From Lentibacillus sp. Marseille-P4043 (GTDB lineage: Bacteria; Bacillota; Bacilli; Bacillales; Amphibacillaceae): a DNA stretch of 49,831 nucleotides. A program made the position numbers and the translations under genes. This document shows, piece by piece, positions 10,923 through 21,641 of the stretch. The notes under the pieces are model-generated. The model did not search any database, was not told the DNA's origin, and saw nothing but the letters and a program-made list of their open reading frames with translations. Where the stretch lies: NCBI RefSeq assembly GCF_900258515.1, contig NZ_LT984884.1, positions 836,413-886,243 of the forward strand, read 5' to 3'. Within the stretch, counting starts at the first letter, position 1. Each line of letters begins with the position of its first letter.

Positions 10923-11043
10923 TTATTAATCACTCCGTTCATGAAGAAAAACGTATTTACTCACGCTTTTCATCTGACTTCTTTAAAAATCCTTTTATTT
11001 TTACTTATAGGCTCCAACACGCAATTAAGCGTACGCTTCCCGC

Positions 11044-12987
<1,944 letters not shown>

Positions 12988-13027
12988 TCATAAAGAGGAT
13001 AGTTCCTCTTAAAAGGTTGTCTTAATC

Positions 13028-13312
13028 TTACTCTATCTCTTCGGAGTAATCATCAAGCTTACTTATTGTTGAAATCATACTTGCACGTTTTTTTAGTGTT
13101 GGAACTGATAACGTGCTAAAGTAGATTTGGTTTGTTGTAATTACAACTGATTTTGTATCAGCTGGTTCAGCTTCACTCACAATGACATTTTTCTTTTTTG
13201 CATTATCCATCATCTCTTCCATAATAGAAGAGGATGTAATAACATTGCGATCAATAATTGTTACAACATCTTTAGACTGAATAACTGTGTCATTCCCGAT
13301 ATGAATAAACAT
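13028..13312 (-). CDS. remB: Extracellular matrix regulator RemB (DUF370)
   Basis: The 94-residue protein belongs to DUF370 (YaaB/RemB in B. subtilis), a small family related to the DNA-binding matrix regulator RemA. The family core is N-terminal (MFIHIGNDTVIQSKDVVTII), followed by a region with paired strand patterns SVVITTNQIYFSTL. The start follows GGTGGTGG. It sits between recF (28 bp upstream) and gyrB, the usual place. In B. subtilis RemB affects biofilm matrix gene expression; the DNA target here is unknown. Confidence 0.92.
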   Translation of the reverse strand: MFIHIGNDTVIQSKDVVTIIDRNVITSSSIMEEMMDNAKKKNVIVSEAEPADTKSVVITTNQIYFSTLSVPTLKKRASMISTISKLDDYSEEIE

Positions 13313-13340
13313 CTTGCCACCACCCTAAAAACGAGTTTCC

Positions 13341-14453
13341 CTATATCTCTACTGTTCCATCTTTGACACGAAAAAGCTCCGCCTCCCTCAATGTATCGTG
13401 GTTGATTCCATCAATACTGGTCGTGGATACGAAGGTTTGAACTTTCCCTTGAATGGTATTTAATAAGTGGGATTGCCGATAATCATCTAATTCACTAAGC
13501 ACATCATCAAGTAATAAGACTGGGTATTCACCAACCTCATTATAAATCAACTCAATTTCAGCCAGTTTCATTGATAATGCGGTTGTCCGTTGTTGCCCTT
13601 GTGATCCAAATGTTTGTACGTCTTTGTTGTTCACTAAAAAAGTCAAATCATCACGATGTGGTCCGACTAATGTTGTCCCGCGTTCAATCTCTTTTTCTTG
13701 TATCTCTTGGAATTTATCTAGGTATATAGATTCTATTTTCTCCTTATTTGCCTCTTCTGATACCTCAATCGTCGCACAATACTTGATTTCTAGCTGTTCA
13801 AGCTCGCGGCTGATGCCGTAATGGATTGGACCTGACCATTTTCGTAATAGATCCAAGAAAACAAACCGTCGTTCCAAAAGTGTTGCGGCATGCTCAATCA
13901 ACTGTTCTGTCAACACTTGAAGCATCGTCCGATCTTGTGTGCTATTTCGTTGTAATTGTTTTAATAAATAATTTCGTTGCTTTAGTACCTTTTGATACTG
14001 TCCAAGATGATAAACATAGCGAGGTTGGATTTGACCTAGTTCCATATCAATGAAACGTCTGCGAATTTGTGGCGCGCCCTTTACTAAGGTTAAATCCTCA
14101 GGGGCAAACATAACGACATTTAATGCTCCAATATAATCACTTAACCGTTGTTGTTCAATACGATTTAGCTTTGCCTTTTTGCCTTTTGATGAAACGACAA
14201 TTTCGAGTGGAAAGGATTGGTTTCGTTTCTTTATCCTACCTTCTATTTTAGCATATTCTTTGTCCCACTGGATAAGTTCTTTCTCTCTTGGCGTTCGATG
14301 TGACTTTGTAAATGCTAAAACGTAAATAGCCTCCATCAGATTTGTCTTCCCCTGGGCATTTTCGCCGATAATGAGATTTATTTTATCATCAAATTTAATG
14401 TCTTGATGATCATAATTCCGGTAATTCTTTAGCGTTAATTGCTGAATATGCAT
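13341..14453 (-). CDS. recF: DNA replication and repair protein RecF
   Basis: SMC/ABC-type ATPase that acts with RecO and RecR in loading RecA at gaps. The product has 370 residues. Walker A is GENAQGKTN (30-38), the signature is [11 protein letters not shown] and Walker B is [13 protein letters not shown], all in the expected order, with the arm domain between. It lies 51 bp after yaaA on the same strand and upstream of remB and gyrB, so yaaA-recF-remB-gyrB-gyrA is probably one transcription unit with internal starts. Confidence 0.98.
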   Translation of the reverse strand: MHIQQLTLKNYRNYDHQDIKFDDKINLIIGENAQGKTNLMEAIYVLAFTKSHRTPREKELIQWDKEYAKIEGRIKKRNQSFPLEIVVSSKGKKAKLNRIEQQRLSDYIGALNVVMFAPEDLTLVKGAPQIRRRFIDMELGQIQPRYVYHLGQYQKVLKQRNYLLKQLQRNSTQDRTMLQVLTEQLIEHAATLLERRFVFLDLLRKWSGPIHYGISRELEQLEIKYCATIEVSEEANKEKIESIYLDKFQEIQEKEIERGTTLVGPHRDDLTFLVNNKDVQTFGSQGQQRTTALSMKLAEIELIYNEVGEYPVLLLDDVLSELDDYRQSHLLNTIQGKVQTFVSTTSIDGINHDTLREAELFRVKDGTVEI

Positions 14454-14504
14454 GAAAATTCCTCATTTTTCCATTTAAAAATTGATGTGTTTATCGCTCA
14501 TGCT

Positions 14505-14741
14505 TCATGTATCATTTTTCATTACGATATAGGAACCGATCGTGTCAATTTCAACTACATCATTTTGATAAAGCTTTCTGCCACGTCGTTTTTCTAATTG
14601 GCCATTGACGAGAACACCTTGATCTTGCAAAAAGGCTTTAATCATTCCACCTGATTCAAAGATGTTTGCCAATTTTAAAAATTGACCCAATGGAATATAG
14701 TCGGTTTTAATTTCTACTTTTTCATGCAATTTTCTCACCAC
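14505..14741 (-). CDS. yaaA: S4-domain protein YaaA
   Basis: Small S4 RNA-binding protein of 78 residues. The S4 core is LGQFLKLANIFESGGMIKAF, then VLVNGQLEKRRGRKLYQNDV, the standard YaaA pattern. In B. subtilis it is linked to ribosome assembly. The start is one of two adjacent GTG codons (14741 or 14738); no strong ribosome site separates them. An 850-bp gap, mostly repeat sequence, lies between it and dnaN, where most Bacilli have under 200 bp. Confidence 0.93.
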   Translation of the reverse strand: MVRKLHEKVEIKTDYIPLGQFLKLANIFESGGMIKAFLQDQGVLVNGQLEKRRGRKLYQNDVVEIDTIGSYIVMKNDT

Positions 14742-14870
14742 ACTCTTTGCAAATTTAATGCGATCAATTAAATAATGTCTATTACCTATTCTACTAAAGT
14801 TTTGCAGTTAAGGAAAGGCAGGACCCTATAATTGTTTTAAAACGGCCCTATTGCCCCTGAAAATTACGTT

Positions 14871-14914
14871 AAAAAAGACAAAAGCTCCTATCCTAAAGTG
14901 ATAAGAGCTTTTTC
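14871..14914. terminator. Bidirectional terminator between dnaN and yaaA
   Basis: AAGCTCCTATC (14882-14892) pairs with GATAAGAGCTT (14900-14910) with one G-U wobble. It has T-rich tails on both sides (TTTTTC on plus, GTCTTTTTT on minus). On the minus strand it ends the dnaA-dnaN transcript after the composite repeat. Confidence 0.75.
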
Positions 14915-15040
14915 AAAAAGATTGCTTTCTAAGGAATTGTTGTTTTTGACACTAAAAATATAAAATGCGCAGTAATGAAGTTCTCTTTTGGTGACACTTT
15001 CTTCTCGTTCCAATGGTATATGAGTGTTTGTATTCGCTCC

Positions 15041-15272
15041 GTCAGAATACTCCGCTTTCCATGGGCACGGCCTCAGCCTCCTCGGAAGCAAAGAGCGCTT
15101 CCTTGAAAAAGAAAACCACTTTTTCTGCGTGCGATGTAATACCACTGAAGTTTTCCTTGTCCTGCGGGGTCTTCGGACTCGTGCTGTTCCCATAGGACAA
15201 GGAATGCTTCGGCAGCGTTACATCGCACGCAGAAAATCGAACTGTATTTTCAAGGAGTCTACGTATTCTGAC
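15041..15272 (+). repeat. GC-rich hairpin repeat, copy 4 (forward)
   Basis: The outer stem is GTCAGAATAC (15041-15050) with GTATTCTGAC (15263-15272). The inner stem is CATGGG with CCCATA. The loop is itself a second long hairpin: a module at about 15101-15165 (TTGAAAAAGAAAACC, TTTTTCTGCGTGCGATGTAA, TTCCTTGTCCTG) is matched by a degenerate inverted copy at about 15191-15255. Confidence 0.85.
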
Positions 15273-15344
15273 TCCGCTAGTAGAAGTTCCCTGATTTTTG
15301 TGCAGATATAGCATGTATATCAAGTAATAGCACCTACTAGCGAA

Positions 15345-15488
15345 GGGAAAACACGGAGACTCCTGCGGGAACAATGGTTTTCGGTGGGGCGAGTTAGCGC
15401 AGCCCCAGCACGTGTCTGAAGACTTCGAAGCGGCGGTTTTCCGCTTCGGAGGCTGAAGCCGTGCCCGCGGAAAGCGTAGTGTTTTCCC
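15345..15488 (-). repeat. GC-rich hairpin repeat, copy 5 (reverse)
   Basis: The outer stem is GGGAAAACAC (15345-15354) with GTGTTTTCCC (15479-15488). The inner stem is CTGCGGG with CCCGCGG. The loop holds GAAGCGGCGG, TTTT, CCGCTTC, another perfect small hairpin. The right half is nearly identical to 21241-21350. Confidence 0.85.
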
Positions 15489-15591
15489 GTAGCGGTTGTC
15501 AAAGCTCCGAACTTGATTTTTAGTTATTGCGCATTTTATATCAACTACGAAATTAAAAAGCAACATGCATTACGAACATTGCCTTCAAAAA

Positions 15592-16728
15592 TTAGTAAGT
15601 CCGAACTGGTAGGATCAATTGAAGGATTGGTTCTTCGTTAACTGGCCGGATAATGAATGGGCGCATTGCTCCGGTGAATTCTATTTTGACATCATCGTAT
15701 TCAATGGCCTTCAGTGCATCTAACATATATTTAGCACTAAATGAGATTTTTAATTCTTCGCCTTCCATCGATTGTACTGCAATTTCTTCAGCAACTCGTC
15801 CTATCTCAGGAGAATTACTTGTGATTTCTAAAACATTGTCGCCTTTTGTTGATAGCTTTACCACATTATTTCGTTCGTCCTTCGCAAGTAGTGAAGCGCG
15901 GTCAATTGTGTGCATCAAGTCTTTGGTTTTTATAAATAAAACTGTTTTGCTTTGTTCTGGAATCAAGCGTGACGTTTCTGGATAGTTTCCGTCTAATAAT
16001 CGTGATAGAAAATATAAATGCTTCGTTCTGAATAGAATTTGATTATTTGTCACACTAATTTCAACTGGCTCTTCCGTATCATCTAAAATTTTATTTAACT
16101 CTGTTAAACTTTTTCCAGGAACAACAACATTGGAAAATTCCACTGTTGCATCATTGACTGGAATATCACGGGATGCGAGTCGATGGCTATCTGTCGCAGT
16201 AAAACTTAACGTATTATTACTCAGTTTTAAATTAACCCCGGTTAATATCGGCCGTGTTTCCATCGTTGAAATGGCAAATACAGTTTGTTTAATTAAGCTT
16301 TTTAATAAATCTGTTGGCAAATTAAAACTATCTTCTGTCTGTAATTTTGGCAGTTGAGGATATTCCTCAGCATCTTGACCGTTTAAATTAAACTCCGCTT
16401 TACCAGAACGAATGGTTACTTTTAAATTAGAGTCCGCTTCAATTTCCACTGTTTTTTCCGGTAATTTACGGACAATATCAGGGAAATAGCGTGCTTGTAA
16501 TACAATACTTCCTTCCTCAATGTTTTCAACATGAACCATTCCATCTTCCTCGGTTGGAATATATGATTCAATTGAAATATCGGAGTCACTTCCCGTTAAT
16601 GTAATTCCATGTTTACGTGCGTCTATTTTCATCCCTGTCAAAATTGGTATTGCAGTTTTTGACGAGATTGCCTTCATTACATCTTGAACACTCGCAATTA
16701 ATTGCTCGCGTTGAATGATAAATTTCAT
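15592..16728 (-). CDS. dnaN: DNA polymerase III sliding clamp (beta subunit)
   Basis: Processivity clamp that encircles DNA as a dimer and binds polymerase and mismatch-repair partners. The 378-residue product matches the family length, with three clamp folds and the C-terminal ILPVRTY typical of Bacilli, part of the partner-binding pocket. TAGGAGG precedes ATG 16728. It is separated from dnaA by 184 bp that contain the second half of oriC. Confidence 0.98.
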   Translation of the reverse strand: MKFIIQREQLIASVQDVMKAISSKTAIPILTGMKIDARKHGITLTGSDSDISIESYIPTEEDGMVHVENIEEGSIVLQARYFPDIVRKLPEKTVEIEADSNLKVTIRSGKAEFNLNGQDAEEYPQLPKLQTEDSFNLPTDLLKSLIKQTVFAISTMETRPILTGVNLKLSNNTLSFTATDSHRLASRDIPVNDATVEFSNVVVPGKSLTELNKILDDTEEPVEISVTNNQILFRTKHLYFLSRLLDGNYPETSRLIPEQSKTVLFIKTKDLMHTIDRASLLAKDERNNVVKLSTKGDNVLEITSNSPEIGRVAEEIAVQSMEGEELKISFSAKYMLDALKAIEYDDVKIEFTGAMRPFIIRPVNEEPILQLILPVRTY

Positions 16729-16744
16729 GAAATAAATCCTCCTA

Positions 16745-16902
16745 GTGGAAGTTATTTATAATTATTTTTTTATAAAAATATAGTAATAATAATAATAAGC
16801 CATGTGATTATGTGGATAACCATAATTTATCGCTGGTAAAACTAGTTATACACATGTTAATAAAGTGTTAATAAGTTTTTATCACCATCCACATTATACA
16901 CA
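16745..16902. other. oriC, dnaA-dnaN part: DnaA boxes, DnaA-trio-like repeat and AT-rich region
   Basis: A perfect DnaA box TGTGGATAA lies at 16811-16819. Weaker boxes TTATACACA are at 16846-16854 and 16894-16902, and CCATCCACA is at 16885-16893. Next to the perfect box, after 12 bases, TAG followed by five TAA (16781-16798) fits the DnaA-trio rule (3'-[G/A]AT-5'). An AT-only stretch (about 16751-16780) lies beyond, toward dnaN. The order box, trios, AT-rich DNA, dnaN matches the B. subtilis unwinding region. Confidence 0.8.
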
Positions 16903-16912
16903 TGTTCATAAG

Positions 16913-18262
16913 TTAGAATGATTTCAGTTGTTCTTTAATATTTTCAATATCCTTATCGAGCAATGTGTCATTTTCCAGCATTTTTGATATTTTTTCGTGT
17001 GCATGGATTACCGTTGTATGATCTCGCCCACCGAATTCCTCACCAATTTTAGGTAAAGAGAAATCAGTTAATTCTCTTGATAAATACATAGCAATTTGTC
17101 TAGGGAAGGCAATTTGCTTTGTTCGCTTTTTTGCTGCAAAATCCTCTAATTTGACATCATATTTTTCTCCAACAACTTGTTGAATTTTAGCGATTGTGAT
17201 GACTTTTGGTTTACTACTTGGAATTATGTCTTTTAATGCGTCAGCAGTGAGTGATGCATCAATGTCCCGATTTACTAAGGATGAGTAAGCTACTACACGG
17301 ATTAATGCACCCTCAAGTTCACGAATATTGGTATCAATTTGATTGGCGATATAATTCATTGCTTCATTTGGAATATCTAAACCCTCTGCTTTTGCCTTTT
17401 TATTTAGAATGGCAATTCTCGTCTCTAGATCTGGTGGAGTAATATCCGTAATTAATCCCCACTCAAAACGGGAACGCAAACGATCTTCAAGTGTTGGAAT
17501 TTCTTTAGGTGGACGGTCACTTGAAATGATGATTTGTTTACTTTCCTCATGCAGTGCATTAAAAGTATGGAAAAATTCTTCTTGAGTTGATTCTTTTCCG
17601 GCTATAAATTGAATATCATCAATTAATAGAATGTCAACATTTCGATACTTGTTGCGGAAATTCGCCGTTTTGTTGTCCATAATTGCATTAATAAACTCAT
17701 TGGTAAATTTCTCTGACGTAATATAGACTACATTTGCTTTTGGATTATGCTCCCGAACATAATGTCCAATCGCATGCATTAAATGTGTTTTGCCTAGCCC
17801 AACACCACCATAAATAAACAGTGGGTTGTATGCATTAGCTGGTGCCTCTGCAACTGCGAGTGATGCAGCATGGGCAAAGCGATTTCCAGATCCGATAACA
17901 AATGTATCAAAAACATAATTAGGATTAAGCATGGTTTTTGGCGTATCTGTGGCCTGGTTATTTTCTACATTTGGAACAGTTTTAGGAACTTTATCTACTT
18001 CATTTGTTTCAGGGCCTTCAGGAATGACAAATTTTACAGTTAGTTTTGCACCAGTGATATCAAATAATATTTCAGAAATTAATTCTGTATATCTGCTTTC
18101 TAACCAATCCTTTGAAAACTCATTTGGCGCGGAAATAGTTAACGTGTCATCTTTTAAAGAATCTGCTTTTGTATTTTTTAGCCATGTTTCAAAGCTTGGT
18201 TTACTAATTTTTTCTTCAATTACTTCTAACGTAGCGATCCATAATTCATTGATGTTTTCCAA
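16913..18262 (-). CDS. dnaA: Chromosomal replication initiator DnaA
   Basis: AAA+ protein that binds DnaA boxes and opens oriC. The product has 449 residues. Domain I is N-terminal, followed by a short variable domain II (about 82-112). Walker A is GGVGLGKT (152-159) and Walker B is ILLIDDIQF. The domain IV helix-turn-helix has the DnaA signature [15 protein letters not shown]. The start is ATG 18262 after AGGAGTG. DnaA boxes on both sides give the autoregulated bipartite origin of Bacillaceae. Confidence 0.99.
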   Translation of the reverse strand: MENINELWIATLEVIEEKISKPSFETWLKNTKADSLKDDTLTISAPNEFSKDWLESRYTELISEILFDITGAKLTVKFVIPEGPETNEVDKVPKTVPNVENNQATDTPKTMLNPNYVFDTFVIGSGNRFAHAASLAVAEAPANAYNPLFIYGGVGLGKTHLMHAIGHYVREHNPKANVVYITSEKFTNEFINAIMDNKTANFRNKYRNVDILLIDDIQFIAGKESTQEEFFHTFNALHEESKQIIISSDRPPKEIPTLEDRLRSRFEWGLITDITPPDLETRIAILNKKAKAEGLDIPNEAMNYIANQIDTNIRELEGALIRVVAYSSLVNRDIDASLTADALKDIIPSSKPKVITIAKIQQVVGEKYDVKLEDFAAKKRTKQIAFPRQIAMYLSRELTDFSLPKIGEEFGGRDHTTVIHAHEKISKMLENDTLLDKDIENIKEQLKSF

Positions 18263-18451
18263 GCTGATTTCACTCCTTTCAGGGAAAATTAATGATAGAA
18301 AAAGCCTCTCTCAATCTTTCTAGTGTTATATATACGAAAGACGGAAAGGCACTTTTTACGTAAAAAACAAACTAACCTATACGCAAAAATGGAATAGGAA
18401 GTAGAAAAAATTATAATTTTATGCTGTGAATAGAAAGATGTTGTATATAAA

Positions 18452-18480
18452 GTTGTAACAGTATTTATATACATTGTCCA
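18452..18480 (-). promoter_or_regulatory. Candidate dnaA promoter
   Basis: On the minus strand, TGGACA and TACAAC are 17 bp apart, and TGT directly before TACAAC gives an extended -10. It lies about 190 bp upstream of the dnaA start and next to DnaA boxes, which would allow autoregulation. The match to consensus is moderate. Confidence 0.4.
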
Positions 18481-18486
18481 CCTGAT

Positions 18487-18764
18487 TGTTGATAAGTTGA
18501 TTAACAGAGATGTGAACAACTATCCACAGGTTATTCACAAACTGTGGATAGTTGAATATGTTGTTTGCTTTTTCCACATGTTAAAACACAAATATAATAC
18601 CAAAAAAAACAGTGACGTGCAACGGTTTTTCGACAGTTATCCACAAAATCTACACGTTGTAGACAAGTTTTATCCACACCACTATATTTTGTTATTAACT
18701 TGTCGATTCTTGCTGTGGATGAAAAAAATGCGCTGAAAATGTTTAAACATGGGACTGTGGATAA
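18487..18764. other. oriC, rpmH-dnaA part: cluster of eight DnaA boxes
   Basis: Perfect boxes are TTATCCACA at 18637-18645 and 18670-18678, and TGTGGATAA at 18756-18764. One-mismatch boxes are at 18487-18495, 18520-18528, 18531-18539, 18543-18551 and 18714-18722. Both orientations occur. The cluster fills the 618-bp dnaA-rpmH gap, as in other Bacillaceae, and also covers the dnaA promoter region. Confidence 0.9.
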
Positions 18765-18781
18765 ATGTAATGGAATGACAG

Positions 18782-18811
18782 TTGACAAAATCCTGGTGTT
18801 TTACGTATAAT
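18782..18811 (+). promoter_or_regulatory. Promoter of rpmH
   Basis: TTGACA (18782-18787) and TATAAT (18806-18811) are 18 bp apart, 69 bp before the rpmH start. Both hexamers are perfect, so this is likely a strong sigma-A promoter. Confidence 0.85.
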
Positions 18812-18880
18812 TAACGAGACTGTCTGATAGGATATGTTTTTAGATTGAATTTTTTAGTTCCTTTGGGAGGTGCATGATAG

Positions 18881-19015
<135 letters not shown>

Positions 19016-19016
19016 G

Positions 19017-19045
19017 CCACTGAATAAAGTCAGTGGTCTTTTTTC
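19017..19045 (+). terminator. Terminator after rpmH
   Basis: CCACTGA (19017-19023) pairs with TCAGTGG (19030-19036), followed by TCTTTTTTCC. It starts two bases after the stop codon. Partial readthrough into rnpA is plausible. Confidence 0.8.
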
Positions 19046-19226
19046 CACTTTCAGAAAGAACTACCTTAATTTTTAAAGGATTAGGCAGTGATTCCTTTTA
19101 TTATTGGAAGCTGCTTAAATCCGTTTCATTAAATTAAAGGGAAAGCTGCTTGAGAAAGAAAGAATTCACCATTACCATTGCTATAAAATGAGATGGATCA
19201 GTTAGTTTATTTAAAAGGTGATCAAG

Positions 19227-19574
19227 ATGAAGAAAGCATTTCGTATTAAAGATAATAAAGAATTTCAACATGTATTTAAAAAAGGGAAGTCATTTGCTAA
19301 CCGACAGCTTGTTATTTATTATCTGCAAAAACCTGATCAAGGTCATTTCCGAATTGGATTATCAGTTGGAAAGAAAATAGGGAATGCGGTTACTAGAAAT
19401 CGGATAAAACGATATTTGCGTCAAGCATTTCATGAATTGGATAAAAAAGTATATACCAATTATGATATTGTAATCATTGCCAGACAGCCAACAAAGGAAA
19501 TGGATTTTCATCATATCAAAAAAAGTTTAGTTCATTTACTCTCGAAAGAACGATTATTAAAAAAATATAATTAA
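19227..19574 (+). CDS. rnpA: Ribonuclease P protein component
   Basis: Protein cofactor of RNase P, which matures tRNA 5' ends. I chose ATG 19227 because AAAGGTG lies seven bases before it; an in-frame GTG at 19218 is part of that ribosome site. The product has 115 residues. The RNR motif region [19 protein letters not shown] is complete. It follows rpmH as in nearly all bacteria. Confidence 0.97.
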   Translation: MKKAFRIKDNKEFQHVFKKGKSFANRQLVIYYLQKPDQGHFRIGLSVGKKIGNAVTRNRIKRYLRQAFHELDKKVYTNYDIVIIARQPTKEMDFHHIKKSLVHLLSKERLLKKYN

Positions 19575-19728
19575 TTGTAGATTCCATATAGAATCTTATA
19601 TACCATTAATGATAAACTAATACTATAAAAGAACGTTTACATAGGTTTTTTCTGCCTAGATTGAATATCTAGTGACTAGTTAGGTCCCTTAAAGTGTTCC
19701 GCGCTTTTTATAGTTAGGAGGAAATAGA

Positions 19729-20502
19729 GTGCGTAAAAAGATTTTTCTGCTTGCAACCTTAATAGGCTTGCTGGCGTTACTTTCAGGGTGTACAGAAATT
19801 AATGAACCAATCACTTCTGAAAGTGAAGGATTTTGGAATTCATATTTTGTATATCCAATGTCATGGGTAATTACTTATTTTGCTGACATGTTTAATGAGA
19901 ATTATGGATTGTCAATTGTAATTGTAACAATTATTATTCGCTTAATCCTATTGCCATTAAACGTGAAGCAATTAAAAAGCTCAAAGGCAATGCAGGATAT
20001 ACAACCAGAATTAAAGGAAATTCAGCAAAAATATAGTTCAAAAGATGCAAATACACAACAAAAATTACAACAAGAAACAATGGCATTATTTCAGAAGCAT
20101 GGTGTTAATCCACTTGCTGGATGTTTGCCGATTTTTGTCCAAATGCCGATTTTAATTGCCTTCTATCATGCGATTAGAAGAACAGAGGCAATTCAAACAC
20201 ATCACTTCTTATGGTTTGAATTAGGGTCACCGGATCCATTCTATATTTTGCCATTGGTCGCTGGTGCGGCAACATTCCTGCAGCAAAAATTAATGATGGC
20301 AGGTAATCCTGCTGGGCAAAACCCACAAATGATGGTTATGCTTTATGTTATGCCAATTATGATTACCGTTTTTGCAATGTTCTTCCCATCTGCATTGGCG
20401 TTGTATTGGGTAGTTGGTAACATCTTTATGGTTGCACAGACTCTTTTTATCCGGAAACCAATGATGAACAATAGTAATGGTAATGGAGGAGAGAAAAAGT
20501 GA
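19729..20502 (+). CDS. spoIIIJ: Membrane protein insertase SpoIIIJ (YidC/Oxa1 family)
   Basis: Inserts membrane proteins alone or with Sec. In B. subtilis SpoIIIJ is also needed for the SpoIIIA-SpoIIQ channel in sporulation. The start is GTG 19729 after TAGGAGGA. A lipoprotein signal with lipobox LLSGC lies near residues 17-21, and five membrane segments follow. The cytosolic loop is between about residues 80 and 130. The product has 257 residues. It overlaps jag by four bases (GTGA), which implies translational coupling. Confidence 0.97.
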   Translation: MRKKIFLLATLIGLLALLSGCTEINEPITSESEGFWNSYFVYPMSWVITYFADMFNENYGLSIVIVTIIIRLILLPLNVKQLKSSKAMQDIQPELKEIQQKYSSKDANTQQKLQQETMALFQKHGVNPLAGCLPIFVQMPILIAFYHAIRRTEAIQTHHFLWFELGSPDPFYILPLVAGAATFLQQKLMMAGNPAGQNPQMMVMLYVMPIMITVFAMFFPSALALYWVVGNIFMVAQTLFIRKPMMNNSNGNGGEKK

Positions 20503-21113
20503 GAGAAATAACTGCTAGTGGACAAACAGTTGATGAAGCGGTCCAGTCAGCATTAGAGCAGTTAAACACAACAAAGGACCACGTTGAAATTGATATTATT
20601 GACGAAGGAAAAAAAGGACTTCTTGGTGTCTTCGGGTCGAAACGAGCAGTCGTCAAAGTAACGATTAAAAAAAATCAAGTCGAACAGGCAGAAGTATTCC
20701 TTAAAGAAGTTATAAACAATATGAATATTACTGTTGATGTCACAACAACAGTAGAAGGTAACGATGTAACATACAATTTAACAGGTGATAAAATTGCAAT
20801 GCTGATCGGAAAAAGAGGACAAACATTGAATGCCTTGCAATATTTAGTTCAACTCGCAATAAATAAGGGTGAAGGACAATTTTATAATGTTACAATTGAT
20901 GCAGAAGGTTACCGTGAACGGAGAAGAGATACACTGTATTCTCTAGCAGAAAAAATGGCAGATAAAGCAATGCGGCTTGATAAAAAGGTAGCACTTGAGC
21001 CAATGCCAGCATATGAACGTAAAATTATTCATAGCGCCCTTCAGGGAAATGACAACATCTCCACCTATTCGGATGGAGTTGAGCCACATCGGCATATTGT
21101 CATTAAACCATAA
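20499..21113 (+). CDS. jag: RNA-binding protein Jag (KhpB/EloR)
   Basis: The 204-residue protein has an N-terminal Jag domain ([19 protein letters not shown]), a KH domain with [14 protein letters not shown] at about 104-120, and a C-terminal R3H domain with [17 protein letters not shown]. The family binds RNA and affects cell elongation and sporulation. It starts with GTG overlapping the spoIIIJ stop. A strong terminator follows at 21125-21161. Confidence 0.96.
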   Translation: MREITASGQTVDEAVQSALEQLNTTKDHVEIDIIDEGKKGLLGVFGSKRAVVKVTIKKNQVEQAEVFLKEVINNMNITVDVTTTVEGNDVTYNLTGDKIAMLIGKRGQTLNALQYLVQLAINKGEGQFYNVTIDAEGYRERRRDTLYSLAEKMADKAMRLDKKVALEPMPAYERKIIHSALQGNDNISTYSDGVEPHRHIVIKP

Positions 21114-21124
21114 CTTTTATATTG

Positions 21125-21161
21125 AGTGATGATCCATAATTCATGGATTATCACTTTTTTG
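21125..21161 (+). terminator. Terminator after jag
   Basis: AGTGATGATCCAT (21125-21137) pairs with ATGGATTATCACT (21143-21155) across AATTC with one wobble, followed by TTTTTTG. Confidence 0.88.
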
Positions 21162-21207
21162 TTAGCTTATAAAGTTTAGGCCTTTTTCTAATGTTTGATA
21201 CACAATG

Positions 21208-21356
21208 GATATAAAATGCGAAGTAATGAAGTTCTCTTTTGAAGCGGCGGTTTTCCGCTTCGGAGGCTGAAGCCGTGCCCGCGGAAAGCGTAGTGTTTTC
21301 CCGTAGCGGTTGTCAAAGCTCCGAACTTGATTTTTAGTTACTTCGCATTTTATATC
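21208..21356. mobile_element. Short derivative of the composite repeat, including hairpin copy 6 (partial)
   Basis: The ends GATATAAAATGCGAAGTAA (21208-21226) and TTACTTCGCATTTTATATC (21338-21356) are a perfect 19-bp inverted repeat. Inside, 21241-21350 is nearly identical to the right half of the composite element (15427-15530), and the left 30 bases match its left end. The middle, with all of copy 4 and half of copy 5, is missing. It is best explained as an internal deletion of a composite element. Confidence 0.75.
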
Positions 21357-21401
21357 AACTGCGAAATAAAAAAGCCGTGAAAAGAGCTAAAGTTTAAGAA
21401 A

Positions 21402-21443
21402 AGCATCCACTTTGATTATGTAACCAAGGTGGGTGTTTTTTTA
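21402..21443 (+). terminator. Candidate terminator after the short composite repeat
   Basis: ATCCACTTT pairs with AAGGTGGGT (wobble pairs allowed) across about 12 bases, followed by GTTTTTTTATT. It may be a second barrier before mnmE. Confidence 0.6.
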
Positions 21444-21487
21444 TTCACTTGTTGACATTTTTCATTAAAAATTATCGAATATACACA

Positions 21488-21546
21488 TGTGGATAACCAA
21501 CAAGTGAAATTTAGTTAAAAAATTCACTGTGGATAAGTTTATTTTT
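21488..21546. promoter_or_regulatory. Two perfect DnaA boxes upstream of mnmE
   Basis: TGTGGATAA occurs at 21488-21496 and 21538-21546, in the same orientation and exactly 50 bp apart. They lie 2.7 kb from the oriC cluster and 96-154 bp before the mnmE start. TTGACA at about 21453 may be part of the mnmE promoter, so DnaA could regulate mnmE or be titrated here. Confidence 0.6.
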
Positions 21547-21641
21547 AATTGAAATTGTGGTATTCTATTAAGTTAGTGACGCTAAAAATTATTTTTTAAA
21601 TATAGAGGAAAAAAATGTTGGTTTTGATGGAGGTGAAAGAG

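Larger units (their letters stand above)
14958..15541. mobile_element. Composite repeat: two facing hairpins within terminal inverted repeats
   Basis: ATATAAAATGCGCA (14958-14971) and TGCGCATTTTATAT (15528-15541) are perfect inverted ends. They enclose copy 4 (15041-15272) and copy 5 (15345-15488), which face each other. Similarity to other copies continues outside the right end (ACGAAATTAAAAAGCAAC). No transposase is encoded, so it is MITE-like in form. It lies in the dnaN 3' region. A short derivative with matching ends is at 21208-21356. Confidence 0.7.

Noticed and set aside
10923..11043. tRNA or rRNA genes in the gyrA side of the origin, where B. subtilis has rRNA operons
   Set aside because: No rRNA or tRNA sequence was seen in any gap of this window, including between gyrA and guaB.
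15042..15566. Minus-strand frame of 174 codons in the dnaN-yaaA gap
   Set aside because: It lies wholly in the composite repeat, which also has open frames on the other strand. The strong pairing of the DNA, with indels between copies, argues against coding.
18289..18788. Short frames in the dnaA-rpmH gap
   Set aside because: The region is the DnaA-box cluster of oriC; the frames have no start signals and overlap known origin structure.
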